Positions 51,402-60,487 of a stretch of 64,000 nt of DNA are shown in pieces. A program made the translations under genes and the position numbers. Under the pieces are notes generated by a model that had not been told where the DNA came from, did not search any database, and saw nothing but the letters and a program-made list of their open reading frames with translations. The DNA is from Blastocatellia bacterium. Its GTDB lineage: Bacteria > Acidobacteriota > Blastocatellia > UBA7656. The DNA lies in NCBI GenBank assembly GCA_035275065.1, contig DATENM010000145.1, forward strand, positions 25,851 through 89,850. The letters are read 5' to 3'. Positions within the stretch are counted from its first letter, which is position 1; every line of letters begins with the position of its first letter.

Positions 51402-51506
51402 GTGACAAGTGACAAGTGACAAGTGACAAGACGAAGTAAGTCGCTATCCTAGCAAGGCCCAGCCGGCATGCTCATCTTGTCACTTGTCACTCGTCACTTG
51501 TCACTG
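51402..51506. repeat. Heptamer-repeat hairpin (GTGACAA type) between truA and uppS
   Basis: 31-bp arms (51402-51432 and 51476-51506) complementary at 30 of 31 positions, made of four tandem AGTGACA units. It begins 1 bp after the truA stop and ends 9 bp before the uppS start. The arms closely match those at 37517-37620. Confidence 0.85.
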
Positions 51507-51515
51507 ATTAGACTG

Positions 51516-52339
<824 letters not shown>

Positions 52340-52340
<1 letters not shown>

Positions 52341-52412
52341 GTGATGAGTGATGAGTGATGAGTAGCGGGCGACGTTCTGCCACTCATCACTCATCACTCA
52401 TCACTCATCACT
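52340..52412. repeat. Heptamer-repeat hairpin (GTGATGA type) between uppS and cdsA
   Basis: AGTGATG repeated three times plus AGT (52340-52363) is perfectly complementary to 24 bp within ACTCATC repeated four times plus ACT (52382-52412). The 18-bp loop is AGCGGGCGACGTTCTGCC. It begins in the uppS stop codon and ends 4 bp before the cdsA ATG. Confidence 0.85.
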
Positions 52413-52416
52413 TTCT

Positions 52417-53247
52417 ATGAAACGAATCCTCACGGCGCTGGTCGGGCTCCCTATTCTGCTTTACACCGTCTGGAGCCAGGTCCCTTACTTCTTCGTCCTC
52501 CTTGCGGGTGTCGCGGCGCTGCTGGCGCTCGGCGAGTTTTATAACATCTGTGCAAAGATCGGCAATCGGGCGCAGGTGATTCCGGGTTATGTTGCCGGCG
52601 TGCTGGTGCTGGCGTGCTTTGTTGCCGATGCGCTGGCCGGAATCGCCGCGGTGCTGGCGGCGCTGGTCATCGTTTCGTTGACGATAGAGCTGGCGACGGC
52701 GAAAGACTTGAGCAAGACGCTCGGCGCGGTGGCGGTGACCTTGATGGGCGTGATCTACGTCGTGATGTTGGCCGGCTATCTGGTCGGCGTGCGCATGATC
52801 ACCGATGGCTTGACGCTGCCGCCGGTGCCGCACCTGGCGGCGAAACTGCTGACGATGTTCTTTGCGATGGTGATGCTCACCGATACCGGCGCGTTTTACA
52901 CGGGCCGCTCGCTCGGACGCCACAAGCTGGCGCCGCGCATCAGTCCCGGCAAAACGATTGAAGGCGCGGTCGGCGGCCTCATCACGGCAATCCTCGTCGG
53001 GCCGCTTTGCCGCTACACCTTCTTTCCTGAGATACCGCTCTTGCATGCGATGCTGTTGGGCGCGGCCATCGGCGTGGTCGGGCAGGTCGGCGATCTCGCT
53101 GAGTCAATGCTGAAGCGCGGCGCGCAGGTCAAAGATTCGAGCAACCTGCTGCCCGGTCACGGCGGCATGCTCGACCGCGTTGACAGCCTGCTCTTCTGCG
53201 CGCCGCTGCTTTATTACTACGCACGCTGGTTCCTGCCGAAGTGGTAA
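52417..53247 (+). CDS. cdsA: Phosphatidate cytidylyltransferase
   Basis: 276 aa with about eight membrane spans. The signature KDSSNLLPGHGGMLDRVDS lies near the C-terminus, with SPGKTIEGAVGG before it and FAMVMLTDTGAFYTGRSLGR as the metal-site helix. It makes CDP-diacylglycerol for phospholipid synthesis. ATG has no ribosome site because the heptamer hairpin occupies the gap to uppS. The end is 12 bp before the next start, so the glycosyltransferase gene is probably co-transcribed. Confidence 0.93.
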   Translation: MKRILTALVGLPILLYTVWSQVPYFFVLLAGVAALLALGEFYNICAKIGNRAQVIPGYVAGVLVLACFVADALAGIAAVLAALVIVSLTIELATAKDLSKTLGAVAVTLMGVIYVVMLAGYLVGVRMITDGLTLPPVPHLAAKLLTMFFAMVMLTDTGAFYTGRSLGRHKLAPRISPGKTIEGAVGGLITAILVGPLCRYTFFPEIPLLHAMLLGAAIGVVGQVGDLAESMLKRGAQVKDSSNLLPGHGGMLDRVDSLLFCAPLLYYYARWFLPKW

Positions 53248-53258
53248 GCCTGACGAAG

Positions 53259-54605
53259 ATGACCCGCCGCCTTCTCATTGCGCTCGCCTGCGTCGTCGTG
53301 CTGGCAAGCGGCGTTTACTTCGCGCGGCAGAGCGGCACGAATCCTCACAAGTACGAAAACGACTTCAATGTATTTTACTTCGCGGCGAGCGAGCTGCTCG
53401 CCGGGCGCGACCCGTACCAGGAATCGCTGCATGCCTGGACGCCCTATCTCTATCCGCCGGTGCTGGCCGAGTTGATGATGCCGCTGGCCTGGCTGCCGCT
53501 GCCGGCGGCGGCCTACGTCTGGTTTCTCATCAGCCTGACGGCCGCGGTCATTGCGGCGCGGCTGTCCGCGGGCCTTGCTGGCTTGCAAACGAGCGAAGGC
53601 GCAGGGGCGGCGAGCGCCTTGCCGACTCATTGGGCGACGAGCGCGGCTCGTACAGTTGTCGAGTGGGTGACTGGCTCATCGCGGCGGCAAGGGCTGATCG
53701 CATTGCTTTCTGCCGTGATCCTTTTGCGGTTCATCCTCGATAACTTTAAGCTCGGACAGGTCAACCTCATCATTACGGCGCTGGCGGTCGCGCACGTTTA
53801 CTGTTATGCGACTAATCGGCGGCGCTGGTCGGTCGCGGCGCTGGCCCTGGCTATGGCAATCAAGCTGACGCCGGCGCTGCTGCTGGGCTATCACCTGGCG
53901 AAGCGGCGATGGCTTTTTGCGGCGACCACGGCCCTCTGCGCCGCCATGTTGATCGCGGCCAGCTTCCTGCCTTTCGGAGCGCGCGCTACCGAAACCTTCG
54001 GCGTATTTTTCAACCGCACGGTGCGCAATCAGCAAGGCTTCGACCTGGCCTATGGCGGCAACCAATCGCTGCGCGGTTTCGTCGCCCGTTTGACCGAAGG
54101 CATGCAATCCGCCGAGCATCCGCAGGTGAGCGACGCGCCTGCGGATGGCTCGGTGCGCCAGCCATCGAGCCCCCTGACGCTGGCGCTGGCAGCGATTCTG
54201 CTGCTGGTCGCGCTGGCGGCGGCGGCAGTGGCGCGCAGTGAGATGGCCGCCGCCGCGCCGTTCTTCTGTTGCATGGTGATGCTGTCGCCGCTCAGTTGGA
54301 AGGCTCACTTCGTCATCCTGATTCTGCCTGTCGCCTTCGTCATTCAACGCGCGCTTCAAGCCTCAACCCTTGCCCACAAACGTTTGCTGTTCGGCGTGCT
54401 GGTCGCCGTCTTTGCGCTGTCGAACCTGACGAGCAAGAATCTCTTTGGTGAAGGCTTTGCGTCGTGGGCCGATGCGCGCTCGCTGATCCTGCTGGCCGCC
54501 TTCATCGTTTACGCGACGGCTGTGTGGCAAGCCGCGCAGCAGTTTGTTAAGCTCAAGCGTGAAAGGCTGTCGGAGGCCGGTTATGACCACCAAAGCGCGC
54601 GATGA
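53259..54605 (+). CDS. GT87-like (DUF2029) membrane glycosyltransferase
   Basis: 448 aa from the ATG at 53259; a GTG at 53241 overlapping cdsA is an alternative. About ten membrane spans. The N-terminal loop DFNVFYFAASELLAGRDPYQ is typical of GT87/DUF2029 (polyprenyl-phosphate mannose alpha-mannosyltransferase-like), with the Asp serving as catalytic base in this family. It probably moves a sugar from a polyprenyl-phosphate donor to an outward-facing acceptor. Its last 23 bp overlap the mutase gene. Confidence 0.8.
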   Translation: MTRRLLIALACVVVLASGVYFARQSGTNPHKYENDFNVFYFAASELLAGRDPYQESLHAWTPYLYPPVLAELMMPLAWLPLPAAAYVWFLISLTAAVIAARLSAGLAGLQTSEGAGAASALPTHWATSAARTVVEWVTGSSRRQGLIALLSAVILLRFILDNFKLGQVNLIITALAVAHVYCYATNRRRWSVAALALAMAIKLTPALLLGYHLAKRRWLFAATTALCAAMLIAASFLPFGARATETFGVFFNRTVRNQQGFDLAYGGNQSLRGFVARLTEGMQSAEHPQVSDAPADGSVRQPSSPLTLALAAILLLVALAAAAVARSEMAAAAPFFCCMVMLSPLSWKAHFVILILPVAFVIQRALQASTLAHKRLLFGVLVAVFALSNLTSKNLFGEGFASWADARSLILLAAFIVYATAVWQAAQQFVKLKRERLSEAGYDHQSAR

Positions 54606-56181
54606 AGACAAAGCGACCAGTTCCGGCATCGCGATGAAGCCGGTCTTTCGCCCGGCGGACGGCGAGGCTGATTATGAACGCGACCTGAACGATCCGGGCC
54701 GCTACCCGTTCACGCGCGGGCCTTATGCGACTATGTATCGCGGCAAGCTCTGGACGATGCGCCAGTATGCCGGCTACGCGACCGCAGCGGAATCGAATGG
54801 GCGCTTTCGTTACTTGCTGGCGCAGGGTCAGACAGGGCTGTCTGTGGCGTTCGACCTGCCGACCCAGATGGGCTTCGATTCCGATCACCAGATGGCGCGC
54901 GGCGAAGTCGGCAAGGTCGGCGTGGCGATTGATACGCTCGACGACATGGAGCGCTTGCTCGATCAAATCCCGCTCGATCAAGTGTCGACTTCGATGACGA
55001 TCAACGCGACGGCGGCGATACTGCTCGGCATGTACGTCGCCGTCGCCAAGAAGCAAGGCGTTGCGCCGGAGAAGATTTCAGGGACGATTCAAAACGACAT
55101 CCTCAAGGAATACATCGCGCGCGGCACTTATATCTATCCGCCGCGCCCTAGCCTGCGCATTGTCACGGACATCTTTGCCTACTGCGCCCGCGAGGTGCCG
55201 CGCTGGAACACGATTTCGATTAGCGGCTATCACATTCGCGAAGCCGGCTCGACCGCCGCGCAGGAAGTCGCCTTCACCCTGGCCGACGCGATTGCTTATG
55301 TGCAGGCGGCGATTGATGCGGGGTTGGCGGTTGACGAATTCGCGCCGCGCATCGCTTTCTTTTTCAACTCGCATAATGAGTTTCTCGAAGAGGTCGCCAA
55401 GTTCCGCGCCGCCCGCCGCATGTGGGCCCGCATCATGCGCGAGCGTTTCCAGGCGCGCGACGAGCGCTCGCTGATGTTGCGCTTTCACGCGCAGACCGCG
55501 GGCTCGTCGCTGACGGCGCAGCAGCCCGAAGTCAACATCGTGCGCACGACTATTCAAGCGCTGGCCGCAGTGCTAGGCGGCGCGCAATCGCTGCACACCA
55601 ACTCGATGGACGAAGCGCTGGGATTGCCGACCGAGCATGCGGCGCGCATTGCGCTGCGCACGCAGCAGGTGATCGGCTATGAATCGGGCGTCGCCGACAC
55701 GGCGGACGCGCTCGCCGGCTCGTATGCCATTGAATACCTGACGAACGAGATCGAGCGGCTGGCGTCGGATTACATTCGCAAGATTGATGACCTCGGCGGC
55801 ATGTTGACGGCGATAGAGAGCGGTTTTGTGCAGCGCGAGATCGAGCGCGCCGCTTATGATTACCAGCGCGCCATCGAATCCGGCGAGCAGGTTGTCGTCG
55901 GCGTCAACCGCTTCACGATGGATGAAAAGTCTGATGTCCCCATCCTGCGGATCAATGAAGCGCTGGAGCGCGAGCAGGTCGAGCGCTTGCGAGCCGTGCG
56001 CGCCCGGCGCGCTGAAGCGGCGACTGGCGAAGCGCTCGATTTAATCGAGCGGGCGGCGCGCAGCGACGAGAACCTGATGCCGCACATCATCCGCGCCGTC
56101 GAAGCCTACGCGACGCTCGGCGAAATCTCCGACCGATTGCGTGCCGTCTTCGGCGAATACACCGGCGCGAGCTATGAGTGA
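54583..56181 (+). CDS. Methylmalonyl-CoA mutase large subunit (catalytic domain only)
   Basis: 532 aa from the ATG at 54583 (CGGAGG at 54571-54576). It covers the TIM-barrel domain of acyl-CoA mutases: RQYAGYATAAESN, QTGLSVAFDLPTQMGFDSD, GTIQNDILKEYIARGTYIYP, ISISGYHIREAGS, LHTNSMDEALGLPTEHAARI. The B12-binding domain is absent, as in two-subunit enzymes, so a small partner must be encoded elsewhere. Tyr62 in RQYAG and Arg in PSLRI occupy positions where methylmalonyl-CoA mutases have Tyr89 and Arg207, while isobutyryl/hydroxyisobutyryl-CoA mutases differ; this favours methylmalonyl-CoA. It overlaps the GT87 gene by 23 bp. Confidence 0.88.
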   Translation: MTTKARDEDKATSSGIAMKPVFRPADGEADYERDLNDPGRYPFTRGPYATMYRGKLWTMRQYAGYATAAESNGRFRYLLAQGQTGLSVAFDLPTQMGFDSDHQMARGEVGKVGVAIDTLDDMERLLDQIPLDQVSTSMTINATAAILLGMYVAVAKKQGVAPEKISGTIQNDILKEYIARGTYIYPPRPSLRIVTDIFAYCAREVPRWNTISISGYHIREAGSTAAQEVAFTLADAIAYVQAAIDAGLAVDEFAPRIAFFFNSHNEFLEEVAKFRAARRMWARIMRERFQARDERSLMLRFHAQTAGSSLTAQQPEVNIVRTTIQALAAVLGGAQSLHTNSMDEALGLPTEHAARIALRTQQVIGYESGVADTADALAGSYAIEYLTNEIERLASDYIRKIDDLGGMLTAIESGFVQREIERAAYDYQRAIESGEQVVVGVNRFTMDEKSDVPILRINEALEREQVERLRAVRARRAEAATGEALDLIERAARSDENLMPHIIRAVEAYATLGEISDRLRAVFGEYTGASYE

Positions 56182-56190
56182 GGAAACATC

Positions 56191-56817
56191 ATGGCGATCA
56201 GAAAATCAGAACTGCTTTACACGATTGAAGAGTACCTGGAGATGGAACGGCAAGCAGAAGAGCGCCATGAATACCTTGATGGCTACGTCATCTTGATGTC
56301 GGGTGAAAGCATTGCGCACGGAGACATCTCCGCAAATATAGCAGGACTATTGCACCCGCAACTTAGGGGGACGCCTTGCCGGATGAGAATAAAAGACACC
56401 AAAGTCCGCAGCGGCCCGATTCCGCGTCCCGGAAGTAGGAAGGGTTTGTTCTCTTACCCCGATTTTGTTGTTATATGCGGCGAGCCGCAATTCCACGATA
56501 AGCATACGGATGTGGTGTTGAACCCGACCGTCATCATTGAAGTGCTTTCAGAATCGACCGAAAGCTTTGATCGTGGTGAGAAGTTTGAACGGTATCGAAT
56601 ATGGAGTCCTACCTTAAGCGATTACTTGTTGGTCTCGCAGACCCGGCCTGTCATCGAGCATTTGATCCGTCAGGCAGATGGTGGTTGGATTTCCTATCTC
56701 TATACCGGGTTAGAGCAAAAACTGTTCATCAACTCGATAAATTGTGAGCTGCGCCTGTCGGAGGTGTACGAACGTGTCGTCTTTCCGCCTGAAGAGACGG
56801 ACGACGAGGAAGGGTAA
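56191..56817 (+). CDS. Uma2 family (DUF820) protein, second copy
   Basis: 208 aa. Start ATG with GAGGAAA upstream. Segments LLYTIEEYLEMERQAEERHE, YLDGYVILMSGESIAHG, PDFVVICGEPQF and NPTVIIEVLSESTESFDRGE with EKFERYRIWSPTLSDYLLVS are the usual Uma2/PD-(D/E)XK landmarks. Compared with the copy at 13203 it belongs to the longer branch common in cyanobacteria. AT-richer codon choice than its neighbours suggests acquisition by transfer. It sits between the mutase and ABC genes with no evident link to either. Confidence 0.85.
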   Translation: MAIRKSELLYTIEEYLEMERQAEERHEYLDGYVILMSGESIAHGDISANIAGLLHPQLRGTPCRMRIKDTKVRSGPIPRPGSRKGLFSYPDFVVICGEPQFHDKHTDVVLNPTVIIEVLSESTESFDRGEKFERYRIWSPTLSDYLLVSQTRPVIEHLIRQADGGWISYLYTGLEQKLFINSINCELRLSEVYERVVFPPEETDDEEG

Positions 56818-56844
56818 CGGGAAGGGAAACGGGACTCTCTAACA

Positions 56845-57885
56845 TTGCAAGACAACATCCTCGAAATCAAGAATCTCAGCACGCACTTCCCGACGCGCGC
56901 CGGCGTCGTCCGCGCCGTCGATGATGTCAGCTTTGCCATCCCGCGAGGCTCGACCCTGGCGCTGGTCGGCGAATCGGGGAGCGGCAAATCCGTCACCAGC
57001 CTTTCTATCATGCGGCTCATCCAGCCGCCGGGCCGCGTCGTCAGCGGCGAGATTCTGTTTGATAATCAGAACCTCTTGTCGCTGGATATGGATGCCATGC
57101 GGCGATTGCGCGGGCGCGAGATCGCCATGATCTTTCAAGACCCGATGACCTCGCTCAACCCTGTCTACACGGTCGGCGACCAGATCGCCGAAGCCGTGCA
57201 GCTTCACGAGGGCTTGCCGCGCAAGCAGGCATGGGCTCGCGCCGTCGAGATGATGGGCCGCGTCCGCATCCCCGATGCCGAGCGCCGCGCCGCCGATTAC
57301 CCCTTCCAACTTTCCGGCGGCATGCGGCAGCGCGTGATGATCGCGATGGCGCTGGCCTGCAATCCGCGCTTGCTGATCGCCGACGAGCCGACGACGGCAC
57401 TCGACGTGACCATTCAGGCAGAGATTCTCGAACTGTTGCGCGCCTTGAAAGACGAATTCAAGCTGTCGATGCTGCTGATCACACATGATCTCGGCGTCGT
57501 CGCCGAAACCGCCGACCGCGTCGCGGTGATGTACGCGGGCCGCATTGTCGAAGAAGCACCGGTGCGCGAGCTATTCGGCGCGCCGCGCCACCCTTATACT
57601 GAAGGCTTGTTGCGCTCGGTGCCGCGATTGACCGACGAGGGAATCAAGCAACGGCGATTGCAAACGATTGAGGGCTCGGTGCCGAGCCTGCTCGAACTGC
57701 CCGCCGGGTGCAAGTTCGCGCCGCGTTGCGCCTATGTCATCCGCGAATGCACGGAAGCCGAGCCGGCTTTGCTCGCGGCGGGCGAGGCGCACGGGGCGCG
57801 CTGTATCCGCTTTGAATCGGTCGGCGACGACGCGGCGATGACGCATCCCGAGCGCGCCGGCGAAGGTCTTCTCGCGGCGGATTGA
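56845..57885 (+). CDS. Oligopeptide ABC transporter ATP-binding protein (DppD/OppD-like)
   Basis: 346 aa from a TTG. Walker A GESGSGKS, signature LSGGMRQR and Walker B LLIADEPT are present, plus the OppD/DppD C-terminal extension with a cysteine cluster (CKFAPRCAYVIRECTEAEPA) that binds an Fe-S cluster in some members. It energises peptide or nickel import with the DppF-like partner that overlaps it by the stop. No permease or substrate-binding gene is present in the window. No clear ribosome site for the TTG start; a later start is possible. Confidence 0.88.
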   Translation: MQDNILEIKNLSTHFPTRAGVVRAVDDVSFAIPRGSTLALVGESGSGKSVTSLSIMRLIQPPGRVVSGEILFDNQNLLSLDMDAMRRLRGREIAMIFQDPMTSLNPVYTVGDQIAEAVQLHEGLPRKQAWARAVEMMGRVRIPDAERRAADYPFQLSGGMRQRVMIAMALACNPRLLIADEPTTALDVTIQAEILELLRALKDEFKLSMLLITHDLGVVAETADRVAVMYAGRIVEEAPVRELFGAPRHPYTEGLLRSVPRLTDEGIKQRRLQTIEGSVPSLLELPAGCKFAPRCAYVIRECTEAEPALLAAGEAHGARCIRFESVGDDAAMTHPERAGEGLLAAD

Positions 57886-57896
57886 TCATCAAGAAG

Positions 57897-58892
57897 ATGC
57901 AGGATAACAACGGCAACTTAATCGAAGTCCGAGGGCTGAAGAAATACTTCCCGGCGGGCGGCGGCTTGCTTGGCGCAGGCGGCGACACGGTGAAAGCGGT
58001 TGACGATGTCAGCTTCACCATCAGGCGCGGCGAAACCTTCGGCCTGGTCGGCGAATCCGGCTGCGGCAAATCAACGACGGGCCGTTGCATCCTGCGCTTG
58101 ATCGAGCCGACGGCGGGCGTAGTCAACTTTGAAGGGCGCGACCTGCGCGCCTTAGACGCAGGCGACTTGCGCCACTTGCGGCGCGAGATGCAGATCATCT
58201 TTCAAGACCCTTACGCCTCGCTCAACCCGCGCATGCAGGTCGGCCAGATCATCGCCGAGCCGCTGGTGATTCATCGCGCCGGCAGCGGCGGCGAGCGCCG
58301 CGCGCGCGTCAGCGAGCTGCTTGAGCGCGTCGGCCTGAAGCCGGAGCATGCGGCGCGCTATCCGCATGAGTTTTCCGGCGGCCAGCGGCAGCGCATCGGC
58401 ATTGCCCGCGCTCTGGCGCTCAACCCGAAATTCATCGTTTGCGACGAGCCGGTCAGCGCCCTCGATGTTTCCGTCCAGGCACAGATCGTCAACCTGCTTC
58501 AAGACTTGCAGGAGCAGTTGGGCTTGACCTACCTGTTCATTTCGCACGGGCTGTCGGTGGTCGAGCACATCTCGACGCGCGTCGGCATCATGTACCTGGG
58601 CAAACTGGTCGAGGTGGCGCCGAGCGAAGCCATCTTTCGCAACCCGCTTCACCCGTACACGCGTGCGTTGCTCTCGGCCATTCCCATCCCTGACCCCGAT
58701 GCGCGGCGTGAACGGTTGCCGCTCGCGGGCGAGATTCCGACGGCGATCAAGCCGCCTTCCGGGTGCCGTTTTCGCACTCGCTGCTCGATTGCCGAGCCGC
58801 AATGTGCCGAAGACGACCCGCAGCTTGTCGAAGTCGAAAAAGATCATTTCGTCGCCTGCCGCCTGGTCTCAGGCAGGACCGGCGACGAGTGA
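57897..58892 (+). CDS. Oligopeptide ABC transporter ATP-binding protein (DppF/OppF-like)
   Basis: 331 aa from the ATG at 57897; a TTG at 57882 overlapping the previous stop is an alternative. Walker A GESGCGKS, signature FSGGQRQR, Walker B FIVCDEPV and the C-terminal CRFRTRCSIAEPQCAED cysteine cluster place it in the OppF/DppF group. It pairs with the preceding DppD-like protein. Both lack a nearby permease, so the pair may serve a permease encoded elsewhere. A heptamer-type repeat follows directly. Confidence 0.88.
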   Translation: MQDNNGNLIEVRGLKKYFPAGGGLLGAGGDTVKAVDDVSFTIRRGETFGLVGESGCGKSTTGRCILRLIEPTAGVVNFEGRDLRALDAGDLRHLRREMQIIFQDPYASLNPRMQVGQIIAEPLVIHRAGSGGERRARVSELLERVGLKPEHAARYPHEFSGGQRQRIGIARALALNPKFIVCDEPVSALDVSVQAQIVNLLQDLQEQLGLTYLFISHGLSVVEHISTRVGIMYLGKLVEVAPSEAIFRNPLHPYTRALLSAIPIPDPDARRERLPLAGEIPTAIKPPSGCRFRTRCSIAEPQCAEDDPQLVEVEKDHFVACRLVSGRTGDE

Positions 58893-59021
58893 CAGGTGAC
58901 AAGTAGTGATGAGCGGAAAGTGATGAGTGAGGAGTAAGAAGAGGACGCGCTGAACGCCTCGCTCGCTTCACTCATCACTCATCACTCATCACTTCTTTCT
59001 TATCACTTGTCACTTATCACT
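58888..59021. repeat. Mixed heptamer-repeat element (GTGACAA and GTGATGA types)
   Basis: The left part (58888-58935) is AGTGACA- and GTGATGA-like words; the right part (58969-59021) is their complement in imperfect order (ACTCATC three times, then ATCACTTGTCACTTATCACT). It therefore combines both heptamer types seen at 51402 and 52340. It overlaps the DppF stop and ends 66 bp before the Yip1 gene. Confidence 0.75.
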
Positions 59022-59087
59022 AAACCGATGTAGTCTCTCAGCATCGCGAATCTTGAAGTCTATTACATTACCCTCAGGAGATGGCTT

Positions 59088-59915
59088 ATGAGCGAAACCG
59101 AAAACCAGATTGATACGGGCGCGCCCGCTTACGCCGTGCCGCAGACCGCGCCGCAAACGCCACCCGAAGAGCCGGCACGCATGAACGCCATGCAGCGTTT
59201 GATCGGAGCCCTCTTTTCGCCCGGCGAGACGTTTCAGGACATCAACCGCAAGCCGACGATTATCGTGCCGATCATCTTAGGCATGATTCTGGCGGTGGCC
59301 GCCGGCCTGTTCTTTAACTGGAAGGTGAAACCGGACTGGGACCGCATCTTCCGCTCGCAGATTCAACGGCAGCTTGACCGCACGGGCCAATCTATCCCCC
59401 CAGAGCAGATCGAACAGCGCGTCGAGTTTTCGAAAAAGCTGGTGCCGATCTTCCCGCTCATTGGCGCGGTCGGGACGCCAATTGCTTACCTGTTTATCGC
59501 CGGCGTCTTTGCTCTCGGCATGATGTTGATTCAGGCAAAGACGACGTTTAAGAAAATCCTTTCGGTCGTTTCCTGGTCTTACCTGGCGACAGCGTTGGTG
59601 CAGACCATTGTGACCATTGTCGTCGTGATGGTGCAGGATCAGGAAACGCTCAACAATGTTGATCCGACACAGGGGTTGAACATTGTGCCCTCGAATGCCG
59701 CGGCCTTTCTGCCGGCGGGCAGTTCTCCGGCGCTCATGGCTTTCGCCGGCTCGCTCGACATCTTCTCGATCTGGTACCTGATTCTGTTGTCCATTGGCCT
59801 GGCTGCCGTCGCCGGTTCCCGGAAGATCACGGCGAAAAAGACCGGCGGCATGGTATTCGGCCTGTGGCTCGTGTTTGTGCTGGTCAAGGTCGGTTGGCGA
59901 GGTCTCTTCGGTTGA
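59088..59915 (+). CDS. Yip1 family membrane protein
   Basis: 275 aa. A Pro/Thr/Glu-rich cytoplasmic N-terminus (1-40) is followed by about five membrane spans of the Yip1 fold (IIVPIILGMILAVAAGLFFN, LIGAVGTPIAYLFIAGVFAL, LILLSIGLAAVAGSRKI). A typical amphipathic segment NAMQRLIGALFSPGETFQDI precedes the first span. Bacterial Yip1 proteins have no defined biochemical role. ATG follows AGGAGATGGCTT. It ends in a hairpin at 59977-60020. Confidence 0.8.
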   Translation: MSETENQIDTGAPAYAVPQTAPQTPPEEPARMNAMQRLIGALFSPGETFQDINRKPTIIVPIILGMILAVAAGLFFNWKVKPDWDRIFRSQIQRQLDRTGQSIPPEQIEQRVEFSKKLVPIFPLIGAVGTPIAYLFIAGVFALGMMLIQAKTTFKKILSVVSWSYLATALVQTIVTIVVVMVQDQETLNNVDPTQGLNIVPSNAAAFLPAGSSPALMAFAGSLDIFSIWYLILLSIGLAAVAGSRKITAKKTGGMVFGLWLVFVLVKVGWRGLFG

Positions 59916-59976
59916 TTCTTGTGGAAGCCAGGCTGTGATTGAACCGGCCCGTCACGCTTGATGTAGATGACGCGTG

Positions 59977-60020
59977 AGGCTGGCTGATGTTCGTCGGGTT
60001 GTATGAACATCGGCCAGCCT
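59977..60020 (+). terminator. Hairpin after Yip1 gene
   Basis: AGGCTGGCTGATGTTC (59977-59992) pairs with GAACATCGGCCAGCCT (60005-60020) except for one G-T position, closing a 12-nt loop. It lies 62 bp after the stop. The rest of 59916-60235 has nothing recognisable except a ribosome site (GAAGGAG) before 60236. Confidence 0.55.
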
Positions 60021-60235
60021 AGGGCCGCGTCCGCTGTTCCCTAATCGTGCAATTTTTCCCACCTACGCCTTCAAAGTTACCTGCTTCGTTCGCTCTTTAT
60101 CCGGCGAGTCTTCGCCTTCTCGGATGATTTGTAACGCTCGGCGCTGGCGGAACGTATACCCTGTTCTCGGCACAGTGATTGCTCTTGAATGCAGTGAAGC
60201 TTGTGTAAAGCAACTGACGAAGGAGTGGGAAGCGG

Positions 60236-60454
60236 ATGAAAGTTGATGATTCAGAAGTTGACATCGTTGATGTTTACGAGCAAATGCTTTTTCAACGCGC
60301 CGCTAAAGGCATACGGCCCACGCTTTATGTCTCATCCGTCGTCGACCTGGAATGCTCTATGCTGATGTTGCTTGATGAAGAGGATCAACAGTGCGCCTCA
60401 GGCCGGCAGCGCCCCATCCCGCAAGGCGTCGGCTATCACATTGTCACGAATTGA
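60236..60454 (+). CDS. Small protein of unknown function, 72 aa
   Basis: Acidic at the start (VDDSEVDIVDVYEQMLF) with two cysteines and a short hydrophobic run (LYVSSVVDLECSMLMLLDEE). No family recognised. The start is supported by GAAGGAG about 13 nt upstream. It is convergent with the ABC exporter genes. Could be a real short gene or a by-product; codon usage is like its neighbours. Confidence 0.4.
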   Translation: MKVDDSEVDIVDVYEQMLFQRAAKGIRPTLYVSSVVDLECSMLMLLDEEDQQCASGRQRPIPQGVGYHIVTN

Positions 60455-60487
60455 GCGGCGCGACGCCAAAACGCCGCATCTTCGCCC

